From positions 558,001-622,000 of the forward strand of contig CAYLVB010000001.1 in NCBI GenBank assembly GCA_964387075.1: a stretch of 64,000 bases of DNA. Direction: 5' to 3'. This document shows positions 1-7,938 of this stretch, in pieces. Made by a program: the position numbers and the translations under genes. Origin of the DNA: PALSA-968 sp964387075 (GTDB taxonomy: Bacteria; Bacteroidota; Bacteroidia; B-17B0; Aurantibacillaceae). The notes beneath the pieces are model-generated. The model had not been told where the DNA came from and searched no databases. It saw only the letters and a list, made by a program, of their open reading frames with translations. The stretch's first letter is position 1; each line of letters opens with the position of its first letter.

Positions 1-1
1 A

Positions 2-1126
2 CCACCGAAGACTGAAGAAAAGAAACTGCATTGGTTTGAAAAAATGAGCATACGCGGCTACGTGCAGGTAAGATATAATCGAATGTTCGAAACCAATGCT
101 GATCTCAAGAGCGAGCAAGGCGACAAGTCAGTAGGCAACTTTGGCGGCTTTTTTATACGCCGCGCACGGATCATCTTTTTTGGCCAACTAAGCGAACACG
201 TTTACATGTATATTCAACCTGACTTTGCGTCGACTATAGGAGGCTCAGGCCACGTTGGCCAGATACGTGACTGTTATTTTGATGTGAACATTGATAAGAA
301 ACGAGAGTTCCGCTTCCGTATCGGTCAAAGCAAGGTTCCATTCGGTTTTGAGAACATGCAGTCAAGCCAGAACCGCTTGCCCCTGGATCGTAACGACGCT
401 TTGAACAGTCCCTTATCGAACGAGCGTGACCTCGGCGCATTCTTTTACTGGGCGCCTCAGAAGATCCGCGAACGTTTTAGCATGCTTGTGAGTGACGGGC
501 TTAAAGGATCGGGCGATTACGGTGTGCTTGGTTTTGGTCTCTATAATGGACAGAATGCCAATAACGCGGAGACCAACAACGACCCGCATTGGGTGGCGCG
601 CCTCACTTATCCTTTCCAGATCGGTTCGCAGATCATCGAGCCTTCGGTGCAGGCATATAGCGGTTTTTACACAGTTGGTAGCAAAAGCGCCACAACCAAA
701 AACAAGAAATTAGAATTCCTGGATGAAAGGTATGCGGCCACCCTGGTGCTTTACCCAAAACCCTTTGGTATCTTCGCCGAATACAATATTGGAAGGGGCC
801 CTGAATACAACCCCGACGTAGATTCTATCCAGGTAAAGGAACTCAAAGGTGGGTACGTAACATTAACCTACCTGCTGAAGATCAAAAAACATGTGATCAT
901 GCCGTTTGTGCGCGGCTTTATGTATGAAGGTGGAAAAAAACATGAGCTGGACGCCCGTTCGTATGTGATCAACGAATTTGAAGGTGGCATTGAATGGCAA
1001 CCCATGAAAAATTTCGAACTTACAACCTCCTGGTTTTATTCGGATCGCACCACTTCGGATAAGGTCAAGGAAAAAAATTACCAGTTCGGATCGTTCCTGC
1101 GCATACAGGCCCAGCTCAATTTTTAA
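2..1126 (+). CDS. Phosphate-selective porin (OprO/OprP-like), 5' end cut by window
   Basis: Outer-membrane beta-barrel that would admit phosphate or polyphosphate to the periplasm. The frame is open from base 2 without a stop, so the Met at base 44 is internal and the signal peptide lies outside the window. The visible 375 residues alternate aromatic/hydrophobic strands with polar turns and end in a barrel-type strand finishing ...RIQAQLNF with a terminal Phe, as expected for an outer-membrane protein. The N-terminal part (RGYVQVRYNRMFE, later FRFRIGQSKVPFGFENMQSS) fits the porin O/P family. It lies 159 bp upstream of pstS on the same strand, and this context supports a phosphate role. Substrate specificity is inferred from family and neighbours, not from residues. 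Confidence 0.85.
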   Translation, partial: PPKTEEKKLHWFEKMSIRGYVQVRYNRMFETNADLKSEQGDKSVGNFGGFFIRRARIIFFGQLSEHVYMYIQPDFASTIGGSGHVGQIRDCYFDVNIDKKREFRFRIGQSKVPFGFENMQSSQNRLPLDRNDALNSPLSNERDLGAFFYWAPQKIRERFSMLVSDGLKGSGDYGVLGFGLYNGQNANNAETNNDPHWVARLTYPFQIGSQIIEPSVQAYSGFYTVGSKSATTKNKKLEFLDERYAATLVLYPKPFGIFAEYNIGRGPEYNPDVDSIQVKELKGGYVTLTYLLKIKKHVIMPFVRGFMYEGGKKHELDARSYVINEFEGGIEWQPMKNFELTTSWFYSDRTTSDKVKEKNYQFGSFLRIQAQLNF

Positions 1127-1228
1127 CATACGTTTTGCAGTATCAGTAAGGTTGCTAAACCAACCCCATTATTGCAATTTCTAAACTCACAAAACCTGTA
1201 ATAGTAAAAAGGTTTTGACAACAATTGT

Positions 1229-1244
1229 ATAACATTAAGTTAAC
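1229..1244 (+). promoter_or_regulatory. Candidate Pho box upstream of pstS
   Basis: The 16-mer ATAACATTAAGTTAAC has two TAAC words 11 bp apart, like the direct-repeat sites of PhoB/PhoP regulators. It matches 13 of 16 bases of a motif at 5655-5670 upstream of the PiT gene. Function is inferred from the shared motif and the phosphate genes downstream. Confidence 0.45.
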
Positions 1245-1265
1245 GCAAGACTCTAACTTAGACAA

Positions 1266-1273
1266 TAACTTTG
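1266..1273 (+). promoter_or_regulatory. Bacteroidota -7 box for pstS
   Basis: TAACTTTG fits the Bacteroidota -7 consensus TAnnTTTG and ends 12 bp before the pstS ATG. No clear TTG -33 element is seen at normal spacing, which would fit activator-dependent transcription from the Pho-box-like site just upstream. Confidence 0.45.
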
Positions 1274-1285
1274 TAAAAACTATAT

Positions 1286-2281
1286 ATGAAAAAGATTATA
1301 CTTTCACTCTTAATAATAAGCGCCTTTACCGTGACTTTAGTTTCCTGCGGTGGAGGAAAAAACAAGGAAGATGGAACCGGCACCGGTTCATCGGCCGGGC
1401 TTTCCGGAAGCATCAGCATTGACGGGTCCAGCACAGTATATCCCATCACGGAAGCGGTTGCCGAGGAATTCCAAAAAGAGCAAAAAGATGTTAAAGTAAC
1501 CGTGGGTCTTTCAGGTACAGGTGGAGGCTTCAAAAAATTCGGAAGAGGCGATATAGATATCAACGACGCTTCACGTCCTATCAAGAAAGCCGAGGACAGC
1601 ACCTGCCAAGCGAATGGCATCAGTTCGGTTGAATTAAAAGTAGCTTACGACGGTTTAGCGGTGGTGGTAAGCCCCGGGAACACCTGGTGCAAAGACATGA
1701 CCGTAGCCGAATTGAAAATGATCTGGGAGCCGGGCGCGCAGGGCAAGATCACCAAATGGAATCAAATCCGTAAAGAGTGGCCCGCCCAGGAAATTCATTT
1801 ATTTGGTCCGGGTGTTGAAAGTGGCACTTACGATTACTTTACGGAAGCGGTTGTAGGTAAGGCCCACTCCAGCCGCGGAGATTACACCGCCAGCGAAGAT
1901 GATAACGTATTGGTGCAGGGCATTAAATCCGATAAGAATGCTTTAGGTTTTTTCGGCCTAGCCTATTTCACCGAGAACGCAGATAAATTAAAATTAGTGG
2001 GCATTGATGATGGAAAAGATGAGAACGGGAAAGGCGCCATCCTTCCTTCGGAAGAAACGGTTAAGAATAAAACCTATGCTCCACTGGGCAGGCCTCTTTT
2101 TATTTATGTGAATAGTAAGGCCGGCGCAAGAAAGGAAGTTCAATCTTTTGTTAGCTTTTATTTAGAGAACACAAAAACACTGGCCAAGGACGTAGGCTAT
2201 GTTTCCATGACCGACGAGGAGATCGCCGCCGAGAAGGCGAAATTCGCCGAATTCATCAAGCACTTAGCTGCCGCGAAATAA
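1286..2281 (+). CDS. pstS: Phosphate ABC transporter substrate-binding lipoprotein PstS
   Basis: Captures inorganic phosphate in the periplasm for the PstCAB importer. 331 residues. The N-terminus is a lipoprotein signal peptide with lipobox LVSC (Cys21), so the mature protein is lipid-anchored. The phosphate-binding signature follows as IDGSSTVYPITEAVAEEF and GLSGTGGGFKKF, then DASRPIKKAE and GVESGTYDYFTEAV, all typical of PstS. Length and motif order match the family. It is first in a same-strand run pstS-pstC-pstA-pstB-phoU; a strong hairpin lies between it and pstC. The ATG is chosen because it directly precedes the signal peptide. Confidence 0.96.
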   Translation: MKKIILSLLIISAFTVTLVSCGGGKNKEDGTGTGSSAGLSGSISIDGSSTVYPITEAVAEEFQKEQKDVKVTVGLSGTGGGFKKFGRGDIDINDASRPIKKAEDSTCQANGISSVELKVAYDGLAVVVSPGNTWCKDMTVAELKMIWEPGAQGKITKWNQIRKEWPAQEIHLFGPGVESGTYDYFTEAVVGKAHSSRGDYTASEDDNVLVQGIKSDKNALGFFGLAYFTENADKLKLVGIDDGKDENGKGAILPSEETVKNKTYAPLGRPLFIYVNSKAGARKEVQSFVSFYLENTKTLAKDVGYVSMTDEEIAAEKAKFAEFIKHLAAAK

Positions 2282-2311
2282 TTCTCTGGTTGTAATGTTT
2301 GTTCGTTGGAG

Positions 2312-2338
2312 AATGCAAGCCCGAAACGGGCTTGCATT
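2312..2338 (+). other. Intercistronic hairpin between pstS and pstC
   Basis: A perfect 12-bp inverted repeat AATGCAAGCCCG / CGGGCTTGCATT closes on a 3-nt AAA loop. No proper U-tract follows (ttgaattttag), so it looks more like a 3'-end stabiliser or leaky stop than a full terminator. Such a structure would raise PstS relative to the membrane components. Confidence 0.6.
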
Positions 2339-2350
2339 TGAATTTTAGAA

Positions 2351-3226
2351 ATGAGGATCAAAGAAAAAATAATCGAAGGACTTCTCCTGCTTTGTGGGGC
2401 GATCGGCATACTGACCACCGCGGGCATCATCTGGGTGTTGTTGAGCGAGTCGATCGACTTTTTCAAGCAGGTCTCTATCGTGTATTTCTTCACGGATACC
2501 CAGTGGACGCCCCTGTTCTCTGAAAAACATTTTGGCATTCTTCCGCTTATTTCCGGAACCCTGCTTACATCCTTTATCGCTATTTTGGTAGCGCTGCCCT
2601 TTGGATTGTCGATCGCCGTCTACCTGAACGAATACGCGCCTAAAAAGTTCAGGCAGTATATCAAGCCTTCACTCGAGATCCTGGCCGCGGTTCCCACAGT
2701 GGTTTACGGTTATTTCGCGCTCACGGTAGTTACACCGGCCTTACAAACGATCTTCCCTGAAATGGCGGGCTTCAATGCTTTGAGCGCCGGCATCGTGATG
2801 GGCATCATGATCATCCCCCTGATCTCTTCACTCAGCGAAGATGCTTTGTTCGCGGTGCCGAAATCCCTGCGCGAGGCCTCCTACGGAATGGGCGCTACGC
2901 GCTTCCAGACATCCTTTAAAGTATTGGTGCCGGCTGCTTCTTCGGGCATCATCGTTTCGGTGATCCTCGCCATTTCACGGGCTATAGGAGAAACCATGAT
3001 CGTAGCGATAGCGGCAGGACAGCAGCCACGACTCACCTTGGATCCGATGGTGCCTATTGAAACCATCACTACTTACATCGTACAGGTTAGTATGGGCGAC
3101 GTGGCCCGCGGATCGATAGAATACCAAACCATTTTCGCCGCCGGCATAACACTCTTTGCCCTGACATTTATTTTAAACAACATCAGTTTCTGGATCAAGA
3201 ATCGATTCCAGGAAAAATATGAGTAA
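2351..3226 (+). CDS. pstC: Phosphate ABC transporter permease PstC
   Basis: Inner-membrane permease subunit that pairs with PstA to form the phosphate channel. 291 residues with about six hydrophobic segments. The coupling region for the ATPase is seen as the EAA-like loop SLREASYGMGATRFQTSF followed by GIIVSVILAISRAIGETM. Placement right after pstS and an 8-bp overlap with pstA at the stop codon support co-translation. Length is near the family norm. The ATG at 2351 gives the expected short cytoplasmic N-terminus before the first membrane span. Confidence 0.95.
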   Translation: MRIKEKIIEGLLLLCGAIGILTTAGIIWVLLSESIDFFKQVSIVYFFTDTQWTPLFSEKHFGILPLISGTLLTSFIAILVALPFGLSIAVYLNEYAPKKFRQYIKPSLEILAAVPTVVYGYFALTVVTPALQTIFPEMAGFNALSAGIVMGIMIIPLISSLSEDALFAVPKSLREASYGMGATRFQTSFKVLVPAASSGIIVSVILAISRAIGETMIVAIAAGQQPRLTLDPMVPIETITTYIVQVSMGDVARGSIEYQTIFAAGITLFALTFILNNISFWIKNRFQEKYE

Positions 3227-4079
3227 CGCCAACCAAATAAACCGTTTCAAAGATAGTGCCTTCAAATATTTCGGCATCTTCTGCACCCTTTTTGGCATTT
3301 TGGTGCTGGGTTATTTTTTAGTAGACATCGCCATCAAAGGCATGGGCCGCATTAACTGGCAATTTCTTACCAGCATGCCTTCCCGCATGCCGGGTAAAGC
3401 CGGTATTTTACCGGCGTTGGTTGGAACACTCTGGATCTTGTTGCTTACAGCCCTACTGGCGATACCCATCGGCGTGGGCGCCGGCGTTTACCTGGAGGAA
3501 TACGCGAAGAAGAACCGCTTCAATTATCTCCTGGAAGTAAATATCACCAACCTGGCCGGCGTTCCATCTATCATTTACGGATTGTTAGGATTAGAAATAT
3601 TTTCACGCATCATGAGCATGGGCGGAAGTTTATTGGCCGGGGCCTGTACACTATCCCTGCTTATCCTCCCCATCATCATTGTTGCCACACGCGAATCACT
3701 CAAAGCGGTTCCGAAATCCTTACGCGAAGCATCCTTCGCTCTAGGCGCCACAAAATGGCAAACTACCTGGATGCAGATACTTCCGGCCTCTTCCGGTGGA
3801 ATTGTGACGGGCGTCATTCTGGCTTTGTCGCGCGCCATCGGAGAGACGGCGCCACTCATCGTCATTGGAGCCCTCGCTTACGTGCCTTTCGTTCCTTCAA
3901 GTCCAACCGACGAGTTCACCGTAATGCCCATCCAGATATTCAATTGGATATCTCGTCCGCAAAAGGGATTCATCGTCAATTCTGCCGCCGCTATCCTTGT
4001 GCTCCTTTTCGTAACGTTCCTCATGAATGGAATTGCCGTATATTTAAGGAACCGCTGGCAGAAAAAAGTTAAATGGTAA
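3219..4079 (+). CDS. pstA: Phosphate ABC transporter permease PstA
   Basis: Second membrane subunit of the Pst importer, 286 residues with about six membrane spans. The EAA loop reads SLREASFALGATKWQTTWMQ, closely parallel to that of PstC, followed by ALSRAIGETAPLIVIGA, a PstA hallmark. Its ATG lies inside the end of pstC (GAAAAATATGAGTAA), so translation is probably coupled. The next gene, pstB, begins 12 bp after its stop. Confidence 0.95.
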   Translation: MSNANQINRFKDSAFKYFGIFCTLFGILVLGYFLVDIAIKGMGRINWQFLTSMPSRMPGKAGILPALVGTLWILLLTALLAIPIGVGAGVYLEEYAKKNRFNYLLEVNITNLAGVPSIIYGLLGLEIFSRIMSMGGSLLAGACTLSLLILPIIIVATRESLKAVPKSLREASFALGATKWQTTWMQILPASSGGIVTGVILALSRAIGETAPLIVIGALAYVPFVPSSPTDEFTVMPIQIFNWISRPQKGFIVNSAAAILVLLFVTFLMNGIAVYLRNRWQKKVKW

Positions 4080-4091
4080 AAATGATTGAAC

Positions 4092-4844
4092 ATGTATAAA
4101 CTACTGGCAGAAGATGTGAACGTACACTATGGCGATTTCCACGCCATCAAGAACGTAAACCTGGCCATTGAAAAAAATTCGGTCACCGCCTTCATTGGTC
4201 CTTCCGGTTGCGGCAAATCAACCTTTCTGCGTTTGTATAACCGCATGAACGATTACATTGAAGGGTTTAAAAAGAGCGGAAAGATCTATTTTGACGATAT
4301 AGAGATCTACGATCCCAACATCCACCTGGAAGGGTTGCGCAAAAAGATCGGCATGGTGTTCCAGAAACCCAATCCCTTTCCAAAATCTATTTACGAAAAT
4401 GTGGTTTACGGTTTACGTATACAGGGGATCAAGAACAAAAAAGCCCTGGATGAAGTGGTTGAAACCTCCCTGAAGAAAGTTGCCCTGTGGGATGAAGTGA
4501 AAGATGATCTCAAAAAGTCGGCCTTCGCGTTATCCGGCGGACAACAGCAGCGTTTATGTATAGCGCGTACATTGGCTGTTGAACCTTCGGTACTGCTGAT
4601 GGATGAACCTACCTCGGCACTGGACCCCATCTCAACCGCCAAACTCGAAGAACTGATCTACAACCTGAAACAGCAGTTCACCATCATCATCGTCACTCAT
4701 AATATGCAGCAGGCAGCGCGTATCAGCAACAGGACCGCATTCTTTTATTTAGGTGAATTGGTAGAATTCAACGATACGAAACAGATCTTCACGAACCCGC
4801 AGAAAGAAAGAACGCAGAACTATATTACCGGAAGGTTTGGCTGA
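4092..4844 (+). CDS. pstB: Phosphate ABC transporter ATPase PstB
   Basis: Cytoplasmic ATPase that powers phosphate import. It has Walker A GPSGCGKST, the Q-loop region GMVFQKPNPFPKSIYENV, ABC signature LSGGQQQRL, Walker B VLLMDEPTSALDP and H-loop IIIVTHNMQQAARI. The PNPFP segment after the Q-loop is characteristic of PstB. A TTG at 4086 would add two residues; the ATG at 4092 is preferred because MYKLLAEDVNVHYGDFHA is the usual N-terminus. 250 residues. Confidence 0.96.
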   Translation: MYKLLAEDVNVHYGDFHAIKNVNLAIEKNSVTAFIGPSGCGKSTFLRLYNRMNDYIEGFKKSGKIYFDDIEIYDPNIHLEGLRKKIGMVFQKPNPFPKSIYENVVYGLRIQGIKNKKALDEVVETSLKKVALWDEVKDDLKKSAFALSGGQQQRLCIARTLAVEPSVLLMDEPTSALDPISTAKLEELIYNLKQQFTIIIVTHNMQQAARISNRTAFFYLGELVEFNDTKQIFTNPQKERTQNYITGRFG

Positions 4845-4892
4845 TGCAATGAGCGAGCAGGCAACTTTTTTATTAACCAGATCCTATAAACG

Positions 4893-5570
4893 ATGACGCA
4901 TTTAGAAACAGAATTAAAACAGTTGAAGGTCGAACTTCTCACCATGTGGGGATTGGTATGCACGCAAATGAATAAATCGCTGGAGGCGCTGGTGAATAAC
5001 GACAAGGAATTGGCCAGCGAGGTGATCATCACTGAAAAAAGGATCAATTCGTTTGAACTGAAACTGGATCGCGATTGCGAGAATATTATCGCGCTTTACA
5101 ATCCCGTGGCGGTAGATCTGCGCTTTGTGCTGGCGGTGATGAAGATAAACACCAACCTGGAGCGCATCGGCGATATCGCCAGGAGTACCACCAAATTCAT
5201 TGTAAGATCCAATACCGCTTACGATCAATCCGTATTGGAGAGTACCCGTTTGCTGGAGATCTATGAAGAGGCCTGCGACCTGCTGGTTGATTGCAAAGAC
5301 GCGTTTGAGAACGAGAACCCGGATATAGCCCGCAAGATCTTTATACGTGATGAGCTGCTGGACGAGATCAATAAAGGCGCCCCGCTTACCATAGCGGATA
5401 TCATCCGCAAGCAACCCGAAAAGATAGAGCAGTGCCTGGATATTTTATCTACTATTCGCAGGCTGGAAAGGGCCGGCGATCACTGCAAGAACATAGCCGA
5501 GGAGATCGTTTTCTATGTAGAGGCCAAGGTCTTGAAACACGCTCCGAAGAGCCAAAAAAATAATCCGTAA
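4893..5570 (+). CDS. phoU: Phosphate signalling regulator PhoU
   Basis: Helical-bundle protein that links Pst transporter state to the PhoR-type sensor kinase and damps the phosphate-starvation response. 225 residues with two repeated three-helix PhoU units; metal-binding-type patterns appear as RDCENIIALYNPVAVDLR with LERIGDIAR in the first half, and RRLERAGDHCKNIAEE in the second. It lies 48 bp after pstB in the usual place. No PhoR or PhoB gene is present in this window. Confidence 0.93.
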   Translation: MTHLETELKQLKVELLTMWGLVCTQMNKSLEALVNNDKELASEVIITEKRINSFELKLDRDCENIIALYNPVAVDLRFVLAVMKINTNLERIGDIARSTTKFIVRSNTAYDQSVLESTRLLEIYEEACDLLVDCKDAFENENPDIARKIFIRDELLDEINKGAPLTIADIIRKQPEKIEQCLDILSTIRRLERAGDHCKNIAEEIVFYVEAKVLKHAPKSQKNNP

Positions 5571-5654
5571 CTAATTTATTAACAATACCTTAGTCGCCTT
5601 CCTTTCGTGCCTTATTACAGTTAGCAACTATTGATAAGCCGGTTTATTTATTCC

Positions 5655-5670
5655 TTAACTTTAATTTAAC
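5655..5670 (+). promoter_or_regulatory. Candidate Pho box upstream of pit
   Basis: TTAACTTTAATTTAAC contains two TTAAC words exactly 11 bp apart and matches 13 of 16 bases of the pstS motif at 1229-1244. It sits just upstream of the -33 element of the pit promoter, a usual place for an activator. Confidence 0.45.
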
Positions 5671-5671
5671 A

Positions 5672-5699
5672 TTGCGCGGAATTGTTGCACTTAACTTTA
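5672..5699 (+). promoter_or_regulatory. Bacteroidota-type promoter of pit
   Basis: TTG at 5672-5674, 17-bp spacer, then TAACTTTA at 5692-5699, one base from the TAnnTTTG consensus. The -7 box ends 14 bp before the ATG, so the transcript leader would be very short. Confidence 0.5.
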
Positions 5700-5713
5700 C
5701 AAAAAATTAACTT

Positions 5714-7102
5714 ATGCTTAGCACAGGGATACTCGTCCTACTGATCGTTTGCGTTCTTCTTGCCTGCACCTTCGAATTTGTGAATGGTTTTCATGATACG
5801 GCCAACGCGGTTGCAACGGTGATCTATACCAATACCCTGAAACCAAAGATAGCGGTGGTATGGAGCGGCCTTATCAATTTCCTGGGCGTGTTAACCGGTG
5901 GTATCGGTGTGGCGATGGGAATTGTGAACCTGCTTCCGGTTGAGACACTGACCGACGCAAACGTTTCTCATGGAATGGCGATGGTTTTTGCCTTGTTATT
6001 GAGCGCAATTCTCTGGAACCTGGGTACCTGGTATATGGGAATTCCGGCTTCTTCATCCCATACACTCATAGGATCTATTCTTGGCATTGGCCTCGCTTTT
6101 TACTTCATCAACGGCAAAGATGCCGTGAACTGGAGCAAAGCACAGGATATTGGCTTGTCATTATTAATATCCCCAATGGTTGGTTTTGCCCTTGCCATCA
6201 TCATCATGTTCATTTTTAAACGGCTCATTAAAGATGACATGATCTACAAGGAACCATCGCCCGGAGTTGCCCCCCCCATGTGGATACGCGCTATCCTTAC
6301 CTTAACCTGTACCTTGGTAAGTTTCTTTCACGGGCAGAACGACGGTCAGAAAGGAGTTGGTCTCGTCATGTTGATCCTCATAGGGCTCGCGCCGGGCTAT
6401 TTTGCTATTAAAAGTACACAGGATCTTGGTGATACTTCAAAACACATGATGCATGTAACTGAAATGATCTACCGGATAGATACCATGAAATTGTCGGAAA
6501 AAGAAAGACACGATGTGGCGAAATCAAAAGCGCGCAGTATTGAATTATTGGAACTTATCGGCAATAAAAAATCGGTATCCGAAATAGATACACTGAAACG
6601 ATTTGATGTTCGCAGGAACATCCTGCTGATAGCCAAAACAGCCGAAAAGGTAGGTTTTGGCGAGAACTCTTCGTTGAGCACAAAAGAAAAAGAGGATCTG
6701 AAGGCAAGTATTAAAAAAGCCAAGGACGTTACAGATTACGCGCCGCGCTGGGTGATCATTTTGATATCTATTTCATTAGGTCTTGGTACGATGGTAGGAT
6801 GGAAACGCATTGTGGTAACCATTGGTGAACGTATTGGCAAGCAGCATATGAGCTACGCGCAGGGAGCTTCCGCCGAGATCGTAGCTTCTGCAACTATCGG
6901 TATGGCATCTGCATGGAGCCTGCCGGTAAGTACTACGCACGTTCTGTCTTCCGGCGTTGCCGGCGCCATGGTGGCTAAAAAAGGATTGAAGAACCTTCAG
7001 CCGCGCACGATCAAAACCATTTTCTTTGCCTGGGTGCTTACGTTGCCGGTTACCATGATCCTCTCGGGCGGACTTTTCCTTTTGTTCAGGAGCCTGTTTT
7101 AA
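5714..7102 (+). CDS. pit: PiT-family inorganic phosphate transporter
   Basis: Ion-coupled low-affinity phosphate symporter of the inner membrane. 462 residues with two duplicated transport cores: FEFVNGFHDTANAVATVIYT near the N-terminus with PASSSHTLIGSILG, and near the C-terminus YAQGASAEIVASATIGM with LPVSTTHVLSSGVAG. A hydrophilic, charged loop of about 120 residues (about 240-345) separates them, as in many bacterial PiT proteins. It has its own promoter and Pho-box-like site, so it belongs to the phosphate block but not to the pst transcript. A decayed copy of its 5' part lies just downstream. Confidence 0.93.
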   Translation: MLSTGILVLLIVCVLLACTFEFVNGFHDTANAVATVIYTNTLKPKIAVVWSGLINFLGVLTGGIGVAMGIVNLLPVETLTDANVSHGMAMVFALLLSAILWNLGTWYMGIPASSSHTLIGSILGIGLAFYFINGKDAVNWSKAQDIGLSLLISPMVGFALAIIIMFIFKRLIKDDMIYKEPSPGVAPPMWIRAILTLTCTLVSFFHGQNDGQKGVGLVMLILIGLAPGYFAIKSTQDLGDTSKHMMHVTEMIYRIDTMKLSEKERHDVAKSKARSIELLELIGNKKSVSEIDTLKRFDVRRNILLIAKTAEKVGFGENSSLSTKEKEDLKASIKKAKDVTDYAPRWVIILISISLGLGTMVGWKRIVVTIGERIGKQHMSYAQGASAEIVASATIGMASAWSLPVSTTHVLSSGVAGAMVAKKGLKNLQPRTIKTIFFAWVLTLPVTMILSGGLFLLFRSLF

Positions 7103-7200
7103 CCGCGTTTGCGTAACAAATAAATAACCTTAGGTTTAATTTCTTAACCTAAATTTTATAGTAAAGCAGGTAGATTTGACCAGACCATTCTATTATACTG

Positions 7201-7374
7201 AACCTACCTACCGGCCTCCTTATCCTTCTGACCCTATCTCCTTTACTTGCCTGCGCTTTTGAATTTGTGAACGGATCTCATGATACAGCCAACGCAGTTG
7301 CCAGTGTAATTTTGCCGTTATTGAATTACTTGGAGGATAGTCAAGCTGCTTCCGGTTGAAGTAAACCTCACTCA
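7201..7374 (+). pseudogene. Decayed fragment of a second pit gene
   Basis: Reading from 7201, the translation LLACAFEFVNGSHDTANAVA aligns codon by codon with the start of the intact pit (LLACTFEFVNGFHDTANAVA); even the preceding residues (PTGLLILLTL versus STGILVLLIV) match. After an internal deletion LLNYL aligns with LINFL, then a +1 shift leads to VKLLPVE, matching VNLLPVE, and finally VNLTH, matching ANVSH. The start codon is lost (AAC at the ATG position) and everything past about residue 90 is missing. The 3' edge overlaps the stop of the convergent marR gene. This is a relic of a tandem pit duplication or of a second pit. Confidence 0.85.
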
Positions 7375-7796
7375 CAATTCGCCGTGATCTTATCGAGTAC
7401 AACCCGCGTACGCCGCAGTTCGGCATCGCTGATGCCCTTCAAAGCTTTCTTCCTGTAATTCTTCACAACTCTTGTGGCCTGGTCCAATAAGCTCCTTCCT
7501 TTAGCGGTTATGGCTAGCGTCATCTTTCTGCGGTCGCTCTTCGAGGCGTGGCGCTTGATAAATCCTTTTTTGGAAAGCAGTTCAATGATGCGGGTAACCG
7601 AAGCGTTGTCCTTAAAGACCCTATCGGCAATTTCCTGTTGACTCACACCCTCCTTCTCTTTGATCACATTCATCACAAGCCATTGGTCAACCGTAATATC
7701 AAGCCGCGCTTCTGTAAGTTTACTTTGCGCGAGCTGGCGATAGGTTTTGATGCTTTTATCGAGCGCGTAAAATATGATCTGTTCTATTTTCTCCAT
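7368..7796 (-). CDS. MarR-family transcriptional regulator
   Basis: Small DNA-binding repressor-type protein, 142 residues. The winged helix-turn-helix is clear: LTVDQWLVMNVIKEKEG-like opening, then VSQQEIADRVFKDNASVTRIIELL (recognition region about 55-80) and the wing KRHASKSDRRKMTLAITAKG with the conserved DRR motif. Flanking helices would form the dimer interface. The ligand is not evident. It runs convergently into the pit relic; its stop codon lies in the relic's 3' edge, suggesting that deletion of the second pit placed it there. Confidence 0.85.
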   Translation of the reverse strand: MEKIEQIIFYALDKSIKTYRQLAQSKLTEARLDITVDQWLVMNVIKEKEGVSQQEIADRVFKDNASVTRIIELLSKKGFIKRHASKSDRRKMTLAITAKGRSLLDQATRVVKNYRKKALKGISDAELRRTRVVLDKITANCE

Positions 7797-7818
7797 GACA
7801 AGGTGATAGCTGATATGT

Positions 7819-7826
7819 CAAATATA
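7819..7826 (-). promoter_or_regulatory. Bacteroidota -7 box for the MarR gene
   Basis: On the minus strand the sequence reads TATATTTG, a full match to TAnnTTTG, 22 bp before the marR ATG. No clear TTG -33 element is visible. Confidence 0.4.
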
Positions 7827-7870
7827 CTAAAAACAGAGGGTCGGATAATTGCATAAAAAAGTTAATTGTT

Positions 7871-7937
7871 TCTCGTTTTTTACTTCGTGTTTTATATGCT
7901 ATAACACGAAACGCGAAATACAAAACATCAAACGTTC
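7871..7937. repeat. Heptad-phased inverted repeat element (AANNCGA type)
   Basis: From 7903 five consecutive 7-bp words begin with AA (AACACGA, AACGCGA and three diverged copies). The left arm (7871-7891) carries the same words on the opposite strand, so TTCGTGTT at 7884-7891 pairs with AACACGAA at 7903-7910. It lies between the marR start and the end of the downstream minus-strand gene. Confidence 0.5.
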
Positions 7938-7938
7938 A

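Noticed and set aside
1224..1422. Short open frame overlapping the pstS start.
   Set aside because: It runs through the promoter region and the pstS signal peptide in another frame; no support.
7130..7152. TTAGGTT / AACCTAA inverted repeat after pit as a terminator.
   Set aside because: Weak A/T-rich 7-bp stem with no T-tract; better explained as the decayed promoter region of the pit relic.
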